Notes: generated by a model not told the origin, from the sequence alone. A stretch of 64,000 nt of DNA from an uncultured Oscillospiraceae bacterium (GCA_900539855.1 UQDO01000001.1:1-64000); one strand, 5' to 3'. Shown: positions 1-8,945, counted from the first letter of the stretch. Numbers and translations are program-made.

Positions 1-57
1 ACTCAAAATCCGTTGGGCTAATAACCCGTGCGGGTTCGACCCCCGCCACCGGCACCA
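1..57 (+). tRNA. tRNA-Leu(CAA), 3' part only
   Basis: The 5' half lies outside the window. Visible are the anticodon loop CT-CAA-AA, a long class II variable arm (GGG...CCC), a T arm with the GGTTCGACC core, the 3' acceptor strand CACCGGC, discriminator A and an encoded CCA. The long variable arm with discriminator A73 fits leucine rather than serine. The anticodon CAA would read UUG. The D arm and 5' acceptor strand cannot be checked. Confidence 0.85.
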
Positions 58-60
58 TAA

Positions 61-116
61 CTGGACACCAGTTTTGATACATTTGCGTATCAGAATGGGT
101 GTCCAGTTTTTCTTTT
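61..116 (+). terminator. Intrinsic terminator after tRNA-Leu
   Basis: A 9-bp stem CTGGACACC/GGTGTCCAG (61-69 and 98-106) has an inner GATAC/GTATC stem and is followed by TTTTTCTTTT. It starts 3 nt after the tRNA CCA. Confidence 0.85.
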
Positions 117-138
117 AAGCATTACGGAGGAAATTGTT

Positions 139-600
139 ATGGGGAGGATTCGAAACTCTGCAAAAGCACTTATCATCAAAGACGGAAAAATGGCCGCTAT
201 CAAAATCAGAGATGCTGGTGAAGAATGGTATATTATGCCTGGCGGTGGTCAAGAAGCAGAAGAAACGCTAAATGAAGCTGTTTGCCGTGAAGTATCAGAG
301 GAATTAGGTATTGCTATAGAGTGCAAAGAATTGCTTTTTGTAGTGGAAGGTGTTCATGGCGAAACCTTTCATCGTGTCGATTTGATTTTTTCTTGTGAAT
401 ATATTGATAACATGCCGGATGCTGTTCTTCATGGAGATACGAATCAAGTTGGCATAGGATGGCTGGATATTTCTACGCTTAATTTGCAGCCCTTGTATCC
501 TTCGAAATTAAGACGACAGATTATGAATTATTATCAAGGGAAACCATACAAAGTATATCTTGGAAACGAAGAAGCCGGTGATCCGGAATGTCTGGATTAG
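139..600 (+). CDS. NUDIX hydrolase
   Basis: A 153-residue single-domain NUDIX protein. The full Nudix box is present: G36, E42, then R50-E51-V-S-E54-E55-L-G57-I58, which binds the catalytic divalent metals in this superfamily. Such enzymes hydrolyse nucleoside diphosphates linked to another moiety; the substrate cannot be deduced here. The start has GGAGGA about 8 nt upstream. It stands alone between two terminators (61-116 and 713-757), so it is probably monocistronic, and it looks more AT-rich than the operon to its right. Position beside a tRNA would suit an acquired gene, but no integrase or attachment site is visible. Confidence 0.9.
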   Translation: MGRIRNSAKALIIKDGKMAAIKIRDAGEEWYIMPGGGQEAEETLNEAVCREVSEELGIAIECKELLFVVEGVHGETFHRVDLIFSCEYIDNMPDAVLHGDTNQVGIGWLDISTLNLQPLYPSKLRRQIMNYYQGKPYKVYLGNEEAGDPECLD

Positions 601-712
601 AAGTATGCAGCATCTTCTGCAAATACGGTGTACACCATTTAACGATTTCCAAACATTTTAACGGAAAGGTGACAAGGTGTGCATTTCGTATCAAAATAGG
701 TCTTTAGTTTCA

Positions 713-757
713 AAAGTCCACCGTAATCTATCAGAATTACGGTGGACTTTTTTTTAT
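713..757 (+). terminator. Intrinsic terminator
   Basis: A perfect 15-bp stem (713-727 with 736-750) has an 8-nt loop and is followed by a run of T. It is the likely terminator of the NUDIX gene. The 112 bases between that gene and this hairpin hold no supported gene. Confidence 0.9.
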
Positions 758-840
758 TTATGGCTTAACAGGCTGCATTATGATATAATTATTAGACGAA
801 TCGGTATTTGGCAACGACAATATTTAAACGCAGGAATTAC

Positions 841-988
841 AATGCGATTAGATGGATGTGGCTTATTTGTTGAAGATATGCCGAAAATGATTTGTTTTTA
901 TCGAGATGTATTAGGATTTGAAATTAAAGAAGATGAAAACACTGACAATGTCTATTTATTAAAAGACGGAAAAGCAACAGACTTTTAA
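841..988 (+). pseudogene. Truncated VOC/glyoxalase-family remnant
   Basis: The 48 codons from ATG 841 (AGGA 8 nt upstream) read as the N-terminal beta-alpha-beta module of a vicinal oxygen chelate protein: MRLDGCGLFVEDMPKMI, then FYRDVLGFEIKE, then a strand. Full-length family members are about 120 residues. Here the frame ends within about 10 residues of the second strand, at a TAA lying inside the terminator hairpin at 970-1003, so the metal-binding C-terminal half is missing. It is most likely a decayed fragment fused to a foreign terminator. A larger frame running upstream to 677 crosses the terminator at 713-757 and is not credible as a start. Confidence 0.7.
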
Positions 989-1003
989 AGCCTGTTGCTT
1001 TTT
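970..1003 (+). terminator. Intrinsic terminator overlapping the VOC fragment stop
   Basis: The stem AAAGCAACAG/CTGTTGCTTT (971-980 and 992-1001) continues into a T run. The VOC fragment's stop codon lies in the loop. Two further short palindromes follow (CACTGGC/GCCAGTG near 1008-1024, then GCACTG/CAGTGC) before the end of the leftward peptidase gene. Confidence 0.75.
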
Positions 1004-1074
1004 CCCCACTGGCAGAGCCAGTGGTTCTCAAAAGCACTGCACTTAAACAGTACAGTGCCAACTCATGTATAGTT

Positions 1075-2115
1075 TTATATCCCGAGATAACCACAAAGGA
1101 CCTTTAAGGTATTATAAACTCCGTCAATATGACTGCGCTCATACCCGTGGCTTGCGTATACTCCTGCGCCTATAAGTCCGTGCTTTATATCACAGCCTGA
1201 ACGCAAGGTCGCTTCAACATCCGATCCGTAATGCGGATAAACGTCAACCGCATAATCGGCGTTTTCTGCTTTGGCTGCGTCTATAAGCTTTCCAACGACC
1301 GGATAACTGTATGGTCCGCCCGAGTCCTTTGCACATATGGATACCTGACGCTCGGTGCAGCCAAGTCCGTCGCCAACGCATCCCATATCGACCGATATGG
1401 CTTCGGTAACACCTGCCGGTACCGAAGCAGAGCCGCCGTGACCTACCTCCTCGTAAACGGTAACATGAACATATACGCGGCGCTTGAGGGTCACATGCTC
1501 ATCCTTTATATATTTCGCAAGGCCCAGTATAATCCCTACGGACAGCTTGTCGTCGAGGAAACGGCTTTTCAAATATCCGGATGCCGTCCTCCTTGTTCTC
1601 GGATCAAAGGCAACTATATCCCCCACTTCGATACCGAGTGCACGCGTATCGGCAGCTGTCTTAACATCTTCATCGGGCACGACCTCAACAGTATCCCATG
1701 TTCTTTCGGTTTTTGAGTAATCGCCGTTTACATGGATGGAAGCGTTACAAAGCTGTAAAGTACCTTCATACTGTCTGCCATCTCTTGTTATAACGGTCAC
1801 GTTTTCGGTCTCGCCGTTATTCGGATTCATTCCGCCGAGCGGCGTCAGCTTCAGACGGCCGTTTTGCTTTATCTCGGATACCATGCCGCCTAAGGTATCG
1901 GCGTGTGCTTCAAGCAATAAAGCATCCTCGCTGTCTCCGCCGCCGAGATCGGCTAAAACACCGCCTTTTGTAGTCGGAACGGTTTCAAAGCCAAGATCTT
2001 TAAACTGCTTTGCCACCCATTCGGCAGCCATTTCAGTGTAACCAGTAGGCGACGGTATTGCCAAAAGCTCAGCCGTTTTGTCCCATGAATAGTCTGCATA
2101 TTTACTGTCTATCAT
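1075..2115 (-). CDS. M42-family metallo-aminopeptidase
   Basis: 346 residues, the usual length for M42 (glutamyl aminopeptidase/endoglucanase-like) cytosolic zinc or cobalt peptidases, which form large tetrahedral particles and trim peptides. Visible metal and catalytic positions are H71-x-D73 (AHADTLGG), the bridging Asp in FLDDK (188-189), the E222-E223 pair (YEEVGHGGSA), D243 (VDMG) and a C-terminal His in the SHGYERSH segment. It is the last gene of the long leftward unit; its ATG overlaps the stop of the ClpE-like gene by 4 bp, implying translational coupling. Trimming peptides left by proteolysis would suit that pairing, but this is inference. Confidence 0.9.
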   Translation of the reverse strand: MIDSKYADYSWDKTAELLAIPSPTGYTEMAAEWVAKQFKDLGFETVPTTKGGVLADLGGGDSEDALLLEAHADTLGGMVSEIKQNGRLKLTPLGGMNPNNGETENVTVITRDGRQYEGTLQLCNASIHVNGDYSKTERTWDTVEVVPDEDVKTAADTRALGIEVGDIVAFDPRTRRTASGYLKSRFLDDKLSVGIILGLAKYIKDEHVTLKRRVYVHVTVYEEVGHGGSASVPAGVTEAISVDMGCVGDGLGCTERQVSICAKDSGGPYSYPVVGKLIDAAKAENADYAVDVYPHYGSDVEATLRSGCDIKHGLIGAGVYASHGYERSHIDGVYNTLKVLCGYLGI

Positions 2116-4430
2116 CTGGACTCATCTCCGTTGTATATTATTTTCGGCTCATCCTTATATGTTGCAAGGATTGTTTTTACAGTCACTTCCGGATGGTCTA
2201 TAAGCTCGGATATTATCTTATCCTCAACTGTTTTCCGCACCATTTTGCGGATATCGCGCGCGCCGCCCGAGCTGCCGCAGTTTTCGGCAATATAGCGGCA
2301 GATGCTTTGATCATAACCAAATTCAATACCGCGTTCGGCAAGCAGGGGCTTCAGCTCATCAAGGGTAAGCGCAGCGATTTTTTGCAGGGACTCTGCCGAC
2401 AGCGGTGCAAAGGCAATAATATCGTCTACCCTGCCTAAGAATTCCGGTCTTAAAAATTCCTTTAACGCCCTTACTGCTTTGTCCTTTGATGCCTCCGCAG
2501 CGCTGCGGCTGAAGCCTATGGTCTGTGCGCTGTTGTTGCTTCCGGCGTTTGAGGTCATTATTATTACGGTGTTTTCAAAATTGACAGTCCGCCCCTGGGC
2601 GTCGGTTATCCTTCCGTCGTCAAGTATCTGCAAAAGCACATTCATTATGTCCGGGTGCGCTTTTTCGATCTCATCGAAAAGTATGACCGAATACGGCTTC
2701 CTTCTTACCTTTTCGGTAAGCTGACCGGCTTCATCATAGCCGACATATCCCGGAGGTGCGCCTATGAGTTTTGACACCGCGTGCTTCTCCATGTATTCGG
2801 ACATATCAAGTCTTATAAGTGAATCGGGTGTGTTGAACAGCTCACGCGCCAGAACCTTTACAAGCTCGGTTTTTCCAACGCCTGTGGGACCGACAAATAT
2901 AAACGACGCAGGACGTCTATGGCTCGATATCTGTAAATTGGAACGTCTGACTCCGAGAACTACGGCATCGACGGCTTCGTCCTGCCCTATTATGTGCTTC
3001 TTTATATTGTCCTCAAGCCGTGCCAGCTTGTCGAGATCGTTCTGCTTTATCTTGACAGCCGGTATACCTGTCCAGAGTTCAATGACCTTGGCAAGATCGT
3101 CTGTCGTAACATTATTATCGGCAGCTGCGTCCTTTACCTCGTTTGCGGTCTCCTTGCTTTTTTCAAGCTCAAATTTGACATTGGCTATTTTTTCATAATC
3201 CGGTTCATCGACCACCGATTCAAGCTCCGACAACTCGGCAGTCAGCTCGTTTGTGCGTTTGTTCGCAAGGTACAGCTTATCGATAGCTTTGTTTCTGAGG
3301 CAGGCACAGGCGCACGCCTCGTCAAGAAGGTCTATAGCCTTGTCCGGCAGGAACCGGTCGTTTATATACCGTTCTGACAATCTCACGGCGCTGCGGACGA
3401 TATCATCCGATACCTTGACCTTATGAAAGCTTTCGTAATATCCGCGTATTCCGGTAAGTATTTTTACCGATTCCTCAACAGACGGTTCCTCAACCGTGAC
3501 CGGCTGAAAACGTCTTTCAAGAGCAGGATCCTTTTCTATATATTTTCTGTACTCGCCGAAAGTTGTTGCACCTATGACCTGTATCTCTCCCCTTGACAGA
3601 GCAGGCTTTAAAATGTTTCCGGCGCTCATAGAGCCTTCTGCATCGCCAGCGCCGACAAGGTTGTGCACCTCGTCGATAAACAGTATTATATTGCCTTCTG
3701 CCTTAACTTCGTCTATAAGACCTTTTATGCGGCTCTCAAACTGCCCTCTGAACTGCGTTCCTGCCACAAGTGATGTAAGGTCAAGCAACATTATTTCCTT
3801 GTCAAGCAGCTTTGCAGGGGCATCCTTTTGGGCAATTTTTATCGCCAGACCCTCTGCAATGGCTGTTTTGCCGACGCCCGGTTCGCCGATAAGGCAGGGG
3901 TTGTTTTTGGTGCGTCTTGACAGTATCTGTATCGTTCTGTAAAGCTCAGGCTCTCTGCCTATTATTACGTCAAGCTCGCCGTTACGGGCTTTGCTTGTAA
4001 GATCGGTGCAGAACTGCGACAGGTATTTTCTTTTCTTTCTGCTCTTTTTGCGGTCTTTTCCGTCCTTAACATCGGTTTCTGATTCAGCGGAATTTTGATC
4101 GCCGGCTTTATTCATGTTGCCGAAAATTCCGTTCAAAAAAGGAAAGGTAGCCGCACCGCCCGGTGAAAACGATTCTTCACCGTCGTTTTCTTCCGCTTCG
4201 TCGCCGTCGGCGCCCGGGTCCATAAGCCCCATAAGCTGATCACTCATATCCTCTATTTCATCATCAGATATATTCATGTTTTTCAGCATGTCGTCAATAG
4301 GTCTGATCCCGGCTTTTTTAGCGCACAGCAGGCAAAGCCCCTGAGGCTTGCCCGTAGAACTGCCGTCGCTGCCCATGCCCTGTATAAAGACAACAGCCGG
4401 TCTTTTTTTGCATTTTGCACAAAGCTCCAT
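2112..4430 (-). CDS. ClpE/ClpC-like AAA+ unfoldase with N-terminal zinc finger
   Basis: 772 residues. The N-terminus has two CxxC pairs (C4/C7 and C33/C36), as in the ClpE zinc-finger domain, followed by an acidic linker and a basic RKKSRKKRK segment. Two AAA+ modules follow, with Walker A GEPGVGKT (about residue 180) and GPTGVGKTE (about 515), Walker B LFIDE and LFDEIEKAH, a coiled-coil middle region near 400-440 and a ClpB D2-small-type C-terminus. No ClpN double repeat is present. Family proteins unfold substrates for ClpP. No mcsAB, ctsR or clpP is adjacent. It lies 73 bp downstream of cvpA and overlaps the peptidase gene by 4 bp. Confidence 0.88.
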   Translation of the reverse strand: MELCAKCKKRPAVVFIQGMGSDGSSTGKPQGLCLLCAKKAGIRPIDDMLKNMNISDDEIEDMSDQLMGLMDPGADGDEAEENDGEESFSPGGAATFPFLNGIFGNMNKAGDQNSAESETDVKDGKDRKKSRKKRKYLSQFCTDLTSKARNGELDVIIGREPELYRTIQILSRRTKNNPCLIGEPGVGKTAIAEGLAIKIAQKDAPAKLLDKEIMLLDLTSLVAGTQFRGQFESRIKGLIDEVKAEGNIILFIDEVHNLVGAGDAEGSMSAGNILKPALSRGEIQVIGATTFGEYRKYIEKDPALERRFQPVTVEEPSVEESVKILTGIRGYYESFHKVKVSDDIVRSAVRLSERYINDRFLPDKAIDLLDEACACACLRNKAIDKLYLANKRTNELTAELSELESVVDEPDYEKIANVKFELEKSKETANEVKDAAADNNVTTDDLAKVIELWTGIPAVKIKQNDLDKLARLEDNIKKHIIGQDEAVDAVVLGVRRSNLQISSHRRPASFIFVGPTGVGKTELVKVLARELFNTPDSLIRLDMSEYMEKHAVSKLIGAPPGYVGYDEAGQLTEKVRRKPYSVILFDEIEKAHPDIMNVLLQILDDGRITDAQGRTVNFENTVIIMTSNAGSNNSAQTIGFSRSAAEASKDKAVRALKEFLRPEFLGRVDDIIAFAPLSAESLQKIAALTLDELKPLLAERGIEFGYDQSICRYIAENCGSSGGARDIRKMVRKTVEDKIISELIDHPEVTVKTILATYKDEPKIIYNGDESR

Positions 4431-4503
4431 ATAGATATTCTCCTTTTTACCGTCGGGGAAATAAAGCGCGCAGGCGAACGGCGTAACGAACGCGCCAAAA
4501 CAG

Positions 4504-5202
4504 CTATTTTATTTTAAAATCAAACAGACCGCCGAGCTTCGAAAAGATGTAGGTATCGCTAAGTGTATCCATTGAAACACCCAAAAAGCTGCCTCCTTTA
4601 ATATCGGCTATCTGCATTATTGCAAAGCAGCAGACATATGCTATGAGAAGACCCTCGGCAAAGCCTATAACCGCTCCGAGCGTTCTGTTGGCTAAATTAA
4701 GTCCCGGCAGCCTGGCAACAAGATTCAGAGCATTTGCTATTACTTTTATAAGCACTCTAAGCAGAACAAATAAAATGATGAACAAAATAATTGCTAAGAG
4801 CCTGGTCACTATTGGTCTTGCAACCTTTTGGGTTATTGTTTCGGCAACGTCTTCGGCAAATGACACGCCTGACTCGGGATCAGAATCAGAAATCACCTTT
4901 TCAACATTTATATCAAGTGCCTTGGCACCTTTTTTGATATAGTCGGGCACAGCGGCGACCGCTCCGGTAACAGTGTCAGCGGCTGAATTTACAATAGCTT
5001 TGTTCACTCCGTTATGTATTCTGTCGCTGAAAAATGTGTCAAATACAAACGAGGAAAGCGGACTTGCTATGTAAAATGCCGCTATAAGAGCAATAAATAC
5101 TCCGGCAAAGTTCAAAAGCGTTTTTACAAGACCTTTTCTGTAGCCGATAAATGCAAATACGGCTATCAGGGCTATGACTGCAATATCAATAAGTATAGAC
5201 AT
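4504..5202 (-). CDS. CvpA-family membrane protein
   Basis: 232 residues with hydrophobic segments at about 5-25, 28-50, 140-165 and 185-210, and the family hallmark near the first helices (GYRKGLVKTLLNFAGVFIAL). CvpA proteins are polytopic inner-membrane proteins linked in Enterobacteria to colicin V export and purF expression; their molecular role in Firmicutes is unclear. A non-hydrophobic insert of about 80 residues lies between helices 2 and 3. The gene is 12 bp downstream of the DUF5711 gene, in the same operon. Confidence 0.85.
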   Translation of the reverse strand: MSILIDIAVIALIAVFAFIGYRKGLVKTLLNFAGVFIALIAAFYIASPLSSFVFDTFFSDRIHNGVNKAIVNSAADTVTGAVAAVPDYIKKGAKALDINVEKVISDSDPESGVSFAEDVAETITQKVARPIVTRLLAIILFIILFVLLRVLIKVIANALNLVARLPGLNLANRTLGAVIGFAEGLLIAYVCCFAIMQIADIKGGSFLGVSMDTLSDTYIFSKLGGLFDFKIK

Positions 5203-5214
5203 AACAAAACTCCT

Positions 5215-6483
5215 TTATTCTGCGGCGGACAACAACTGCATACGGGAATTGTCCACCGTAATTATATCACCTGACTGCGTTATTACTGCGTGCAGAGGTT
5301 TGACATCAGATGTAAGCTCTGATTTCAGGTTACCGCTGTGATCATAAACACAAACGGTCTGATCAGACAGTATTATTACTTCCGCTGCATTTATTCCGAC
5401 ACCGTCGATCTGCGAAAAAAACTCAAAATCGGAAATAGGCATACCGTTCTGACCGATTATCTTTACACTGTTTATCTGATCGTTGTTTTCCCTGCCGCAG
5501 GTCAGAGCCGACCAACCGCTCTCGTACGTCATAAAAGATCGTATGACACCTGAGACATTGAGATTACTGCTTGAAGAACCGTTCCAGGCGACAGTATACG
5601 CGCTGTCGATTCCTGTAGCGAGCATATAGTTTTCACCGGCTGACATAAGCGAGGATATCAGCGTGTCAAACGTAAATTTATATTTAGGTGTTGCGCTGTC
5701 AAACCTGAGTATATAAACCTCGGAAACAAATGTACCGCCGCTTGCACCCAAAAGCGCCAGCGCTATTGCGTTACCGTCGTTTGAAACGGCGACGTCAGCC
5801 ACATAATAGTTGGCGGAGTTCCATGTGTAAATGAGATCGTTATTTTTATTATATACATAGACTGTGGCATAGTATGAGTCTGAAGAGGTTACAACCGCAT
5901 AGGTTCCGCTGCGCCCTATGGCGGCGGCAAATATCGGTTTATCAAATGTTTTTTCAGCCAGAAAAGATGAATAATTATATGTTTTTACGGTGTATCTACT
6001 GCGGTCGTACAGCAAAAAACGTGCCTCTGATGTTTCGAGAACAGGATCGGACATGCCGTGAGACGCCGCCTGTATCAGCTTACCCTTGCGGTTGTAGACC
6101 TCAAAATACGAATCGTTGAGGGCGCAGACAGTGTTATTAACCGTTAAAACAGATGTGGAATTCTGTGAATAAATACTGACCGGAAATTTGCCGCTGCCGG
6201 ACTTGGCATATGCATTTTGCAAGGTTTCGACGAGTCCCGTCGCCGAAAGTGAATTGACTACCAAAAGCGTGACTATAAAAGTGACTATGAGAGCATACGA
6301 TATTATTCTTATAATGCGCTTTCTGCGCCGCGAGCCTTTGATTATCTCGATCTTGGAAGGCTTGGTATCGGCGGCTTTTTCCTCGGTATCATCGGGGACA
6401 TCGTTGTTTTTCAGCTCTTTTTCTTTGACCTTGGATCTCGGAACGTCAATTTTTATCTTTCTTTTTTTACGTTCAAAAGCCAC
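5215..6483 (-). CDS. DUF5711-type membrane-anchored beta-propeller protein
   Basis: 422 residues. A long charged cytoplasmic N-terminus rich in Lys and Arg (1-58) leads to one transmembrane helix at about 59-79. About 340 extracytoplasmic residues follow, made of short beta-rich repeats (for example FEVYNRKGKLI, VYVYNKNNDLIYTWN, VCVYDHSGNLK) typical of WD40/PQQ-like propellers. The orientation follows the positive-inside rule. The function is unknown. The position between truA and cvpA, with 14- and 12-bp gaps, shows it belongs to the long operon. The family name rests on recalled architecture; the propeller fold is an inference. Confidence 0.7.
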   Translation of the reverse strand: MAFERKKRKIKIDVPRSKVKEKELKNNDVPDDTEEKAADTKPSKIEIIKGSRRRKRIIRIISYALIVTFIVTLLVVNSLSATGLVETLQNAYAKSGSGKFPVSIYSQNSTSVLTVNNTVCALNDSYFEVYNRKGKLIQAASHGMSDPVLETSEARFLLYDRSRYTVKTYNYSSFLAEKTFDKPIFAAAIGRSGTYAVVTSSDSYYATVYVYNKNNDLIYTWNSANYYVADVAVSNDGNAIALALLGASGGTFVSEVYILRFDSATPKYKFTFDTLISSLMSAGENYMLATGIDSAYTVAWNGSSSSNLNVSGVIRSFMTYESGWSALTCGRENNDQINSVKIIGQNGMPISDFEFFSQIDGVGINAAEVIILSDQTVCVYDHSGNLKSELTSDVKPLHAVITQSGDIITVDNSRMQLLSAAE

Positions 6484-6497
6484 CTATATCCCTCCGA

Positions 6498-7241
6498 TCA
6501 TATATTATCATAAAATACTTTATTCAGAAAAAGACCGTTCGGCTTAACGGTAGGTCCCGACATTTCCCGGTTGCATGAAGCTATGATCTTCGGTATATCG
6601 TCAGGATCGATTTTACCGCTGCCTACATCAATTAAAGTTCCGGTCACGATGCGTACCATATTATAAAGAAAACCGTTTGCCGATATGCTGACCGTTATGT
6701 CGTCGCCGTCTCTTGATACCGAACACTCAGACACCGTGCGCACAGTGTCGCTTACCGAAGAACCGCTTGAGCAGAACGCCGCAAAGTCGTGCGTGCCGCA
6801 GAACTTTAAAGCCGCAGCGTTCATTACTGTCTCATCAAGTCTTTTCGGAATGCTCAGTGAATATCTGAAGTTAAACGGATCGCGGACGGCAGAATTATGT
6901 ATTTTATAAATATAATTCTTGCCCTTTGAAGAATAGCGGGCGTGAAAGCAGTCAGGCACCTCCCTTGATGATATGACAGATATATCATAAGGCAGATAAA
7001 AATTCAGTGCCAGCGGCAGCTTGTAGTCGCTGATATTATCGTCCGAATCAAAATGCAGGCAGAACATATTGGCGTGTACGCCGGCATCGGTCCTGCTGCA
7101 TCCGGTGACTTCAGGCTTAAATCCCAGCACCTTTTCCAAAGCCGATTGCATACAGGACTGTATACTGACGCCGTTTGGCTGCACCTGCCAGCCGCAGTAA
7201 CGGCTGCCGTCATATTTAATTGTCAGCAGTCGCCTTTTCAA
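6498..7241 (-). CDS. truA: tRNA pseudouridine(38-40) synthase TruA
   Basis: 247 residues, the normal TruA length. It begins with the RxxLTIKYDGSRYCGWQ strand and has the catalytic Asp52 in GCSRTDAGVHA, the FHARYSSKGKNYIYKI segment and the C-terminal FLYNMVRIVTGTL motif. TruA isomerises uridines 38-40 of tRNA anticodon stems. It lies 11 bp downstream of ecfT; the ecfA1-ecfA2-ecfT-truA order is the one known from Bacillus subtilis and many Firmicutes. Confidence 0.97.
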   Translation of the reverse strand: MKRRLLTIKYDGSRYCGWQVQPNGVSIQSCMQSALEKVLGFKPEVTGCSRTDAGVHANMFCLHFDSDDNISDYKLPLALNFYLPYDISVISSREVPDCFHARYSSKGKNYIYKIHNSAVRDPFNFRYSLSIPKRLDETVMNAAALKFCGTHDFAAFCSSGSSVSDTVRTVSECSVSRDGDDITVSISANGFLYNMVRIVTGTLIDVGSGKIDPDDIPKIIASCNREMSGPTVKPNGLFLNKVFYDNI

Positions 7242-7252
7242 GTCTTAACACC

Positions 7253-8086
7253 TCAGAAAATGAAGCTTATTATTCTGTTGCCGAAAATGTTCAGAACAAC
7301 GGTCCCGGCGGTGAGCACCAAGACAGTTATGACCGATATGCAGTCACGCGCCGAAAATTTCATTATACGGAACTTTGTCCTGCCGATGCCGCCGTTGTAG
7401 CACCGACATTCCATTGCTTCGGCAAGCTCATAGGCGCGCCTTACAGAGGATATAAGCAGCGGTATAAGTATCGGCAGCAACGCCTTTATCCTTTTGATTA
7501 TTCCACCGCTTTCGAGATCTGCTCCCCTCGCCTTTTGCGCGTTCATTATTTTTTGAGTTTCCTCTATAAGCGTAGGTATAAATCTGAGCGCTATAGTCAT
7601 GGTCATGGCCATTGTATGAACGGCGTTGCCAAGACCTAAAAGCGACAACGGCTTCAAAAGGCTTTCGATGGCAGCGGTCAGTGATGTTGGTGACGTCGTG
7701 TAGCTGAGTATCGCGCTTGATAATATCAGTAAAATGATCCTGAGCGACATAAATGCCGCGCGCTCAATACCGCCTACTGTCAGGGTAAACACCCACCACT
7801 TGAAAATAACGGTACCGCCGCCTGCATAAAACATATTGAGCAGTGCGGTTATAATTATTATCGGCAGTATTGTCTTTATATTTTTCAGGTACATTTTGAA
7901 CGGTATTTTCGACAATGGGATCAGCACCGCCAAAAACAGCGTCAGCAATGCAAGCGTCAGAAAATTACCGGCTGAAAATATAAGAACTATATAAGCGATG
8001 AGATAAAGCAGCTTCGTGCGCGGGTCAAGTCTGTGTATGGAAGAATCTGTATCTATAAACTGACCGAAGGTTATGTCGCTAAGCAT
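7253..8086 (-). CDS. ecfT: ECF transporter transmembrane subunit EcfT
   Basis: 277 residues from the ATG preceded by AAAGGCGG. It has an N-terminal DPRTKLL segment typical of EcfT, several transmembrane helices and two cytoplasmic coupling helices. The first carries the canonical Ala-Arg-Gly motif (residues about 186-188 from this start, QKARGADL). The second, normally ending Ala-Arg-Gly, reads ECRCY here. EcfT links substrate-binding S components to the EcfA ATPases in group II ECF vitamin and metal importers. No S component lies nearby, so this is probably the shared module. It overlaps ecfA2 by 8 bp. Confidence 0.95.
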   Translation of the reverse strand: MLSDITFGQFIDTDSSIHRLDPRTKLLYLIAYIVLIFSAGNFLTLALLTLFLAVLIPLSKIPFKMYLKNIKTILPIIIITALLNMFYAGGGTVIFKWWVFTLTVGGIERAAFMSLRIILLILSSAILSYTTSPTSLTAAIESLLKPLSLLGLGNAVHTMAMTMTIALRFIPTLIEETQKIMNAQKARGADLESGGIIKRIKALLPILIPLLISSVRRAYELAEAMECRCYNGGIGRTKFRIMKFSARDCISVITVLVLTAGTVVLNIFGNRIISFIF

Positions 8087-8945
8087 TAATAGCACCGCCT
8101 TTCTTTATAGAAAGTATGGCACCCAAAAGCGCTTCAACTGTATAAATGCTGCGGTCAACAGGCAATCCGTTATCAGCAAGCTTTGACGCGATTTTTGTGA
8201 CCTCCGGTATGTCAAGTCCTATTTCTTCAAGCTCCTTTGCATGCGAAAAAACATTTTTCACGGTATCAAACATGCAAAGTCTGCCGCTGTTCATAACAAG
8301 CAGCTTGTCCGCCGTTTTAGCCATGTCCTCCATGCTGTGCGATACGATTATGACGGCGGCGCCGGTCGAGGCTCTGTATTCTTTTATCATTGAAAGCACG
8401 GTGTCACGTCCGACCGGATCAAGCCCTGCGGTAGGCTCATCAAGAACGAGCACCTCAGGCTGCATGGCGATAATGCCGGCAATGGCTACACGGCGCTTTT
8501 CACCGCCCGAAAGATCAAACGGTGATTTTGCAAGCAGCTTTTCATCGAGACCGACAAGCCGTGCCGCCTCCAGCGCTCTTTTTTTTGCTTCTTCCTCGCC
8601 AAGTCCCATGTTTTTCGGACCGAATGATATATCCTTTATGCAGGTATCCTCAAACAGCTGATATTCCGGATACTGGAAAACAAGACCTACCTTAAACCTT
8701 ACTTCACTTATATTTTTATATTCGGTCCATATGTTTTTGCCGTCAAGCACAACTTCGCCGCTTTCCGGCTTTATAAGACCGTTGAGCTGCTGGACAATGG
8801 TCGATTTTCCCGAACCGGTATGACCAATCAAACCGATGATCTCGCCCTTTTCAATTTTAAAGGATACGTTATCGACGGCATGTGTCACAAACGGCGTTGA
8901 TTTACCGTATGTGTAGGTAAGGTTTTTTACTTCTAAAAGCGACAA
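8079..8945 (-). CDS. ecfA2: ECF transporter ATPase EcfA2
   Basis: 288 residues. Walker A GHTGSGKST, Q-loop FQYPEYQLFE, signature LSGGEKRRVAIAG, Walker B VLVLDEP and a switch His in IVSHSMEDM are all present. The start is TTG (TTG TCG CTT), with AAGGAG 8-10 nt upstream. It begins directly after the ecfA1 stop. EcfA1 and EcfA2 form the heterodimeric ATPase of the ECF transporter; the FQ-PE-QLF loop is characteristic of these ATPases. Confidence 0.95.
   Translation of the reverse strand: MSLLEVKNLTYTYGKSTPFVTHAVDNVSFKIEKGEIIGLIGHTGSGKSTIVQQLNGLIKPESGEVVLDGKNIWTEYKNISEVRFKVGLVFQYPEYQLFEDTCIKDISFGPKNMGLGEEEAKKRALEAARLVGLDEKLLAKSPFDLSGGEKRRVAIAGIIAMQPEVLVLDEPTAGLDPVGRDTVLSMIKEYRASTGAAVIIVSHSMEDMAKTADKLLVMNSGRLCMFDTVKNVFSHAKELEEIGLDIPEVTKIASKLADNGLPVDRSIYTVEALLGAILSIKKGGAINA

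Noticed and set aside
677..840. Upstream extension of the VOC fragment's reading frame
   Set aside because: It runs through the perfect terminator at 713-757 and has no family similarity; the ATG at 841 with AGGA is the credible start.
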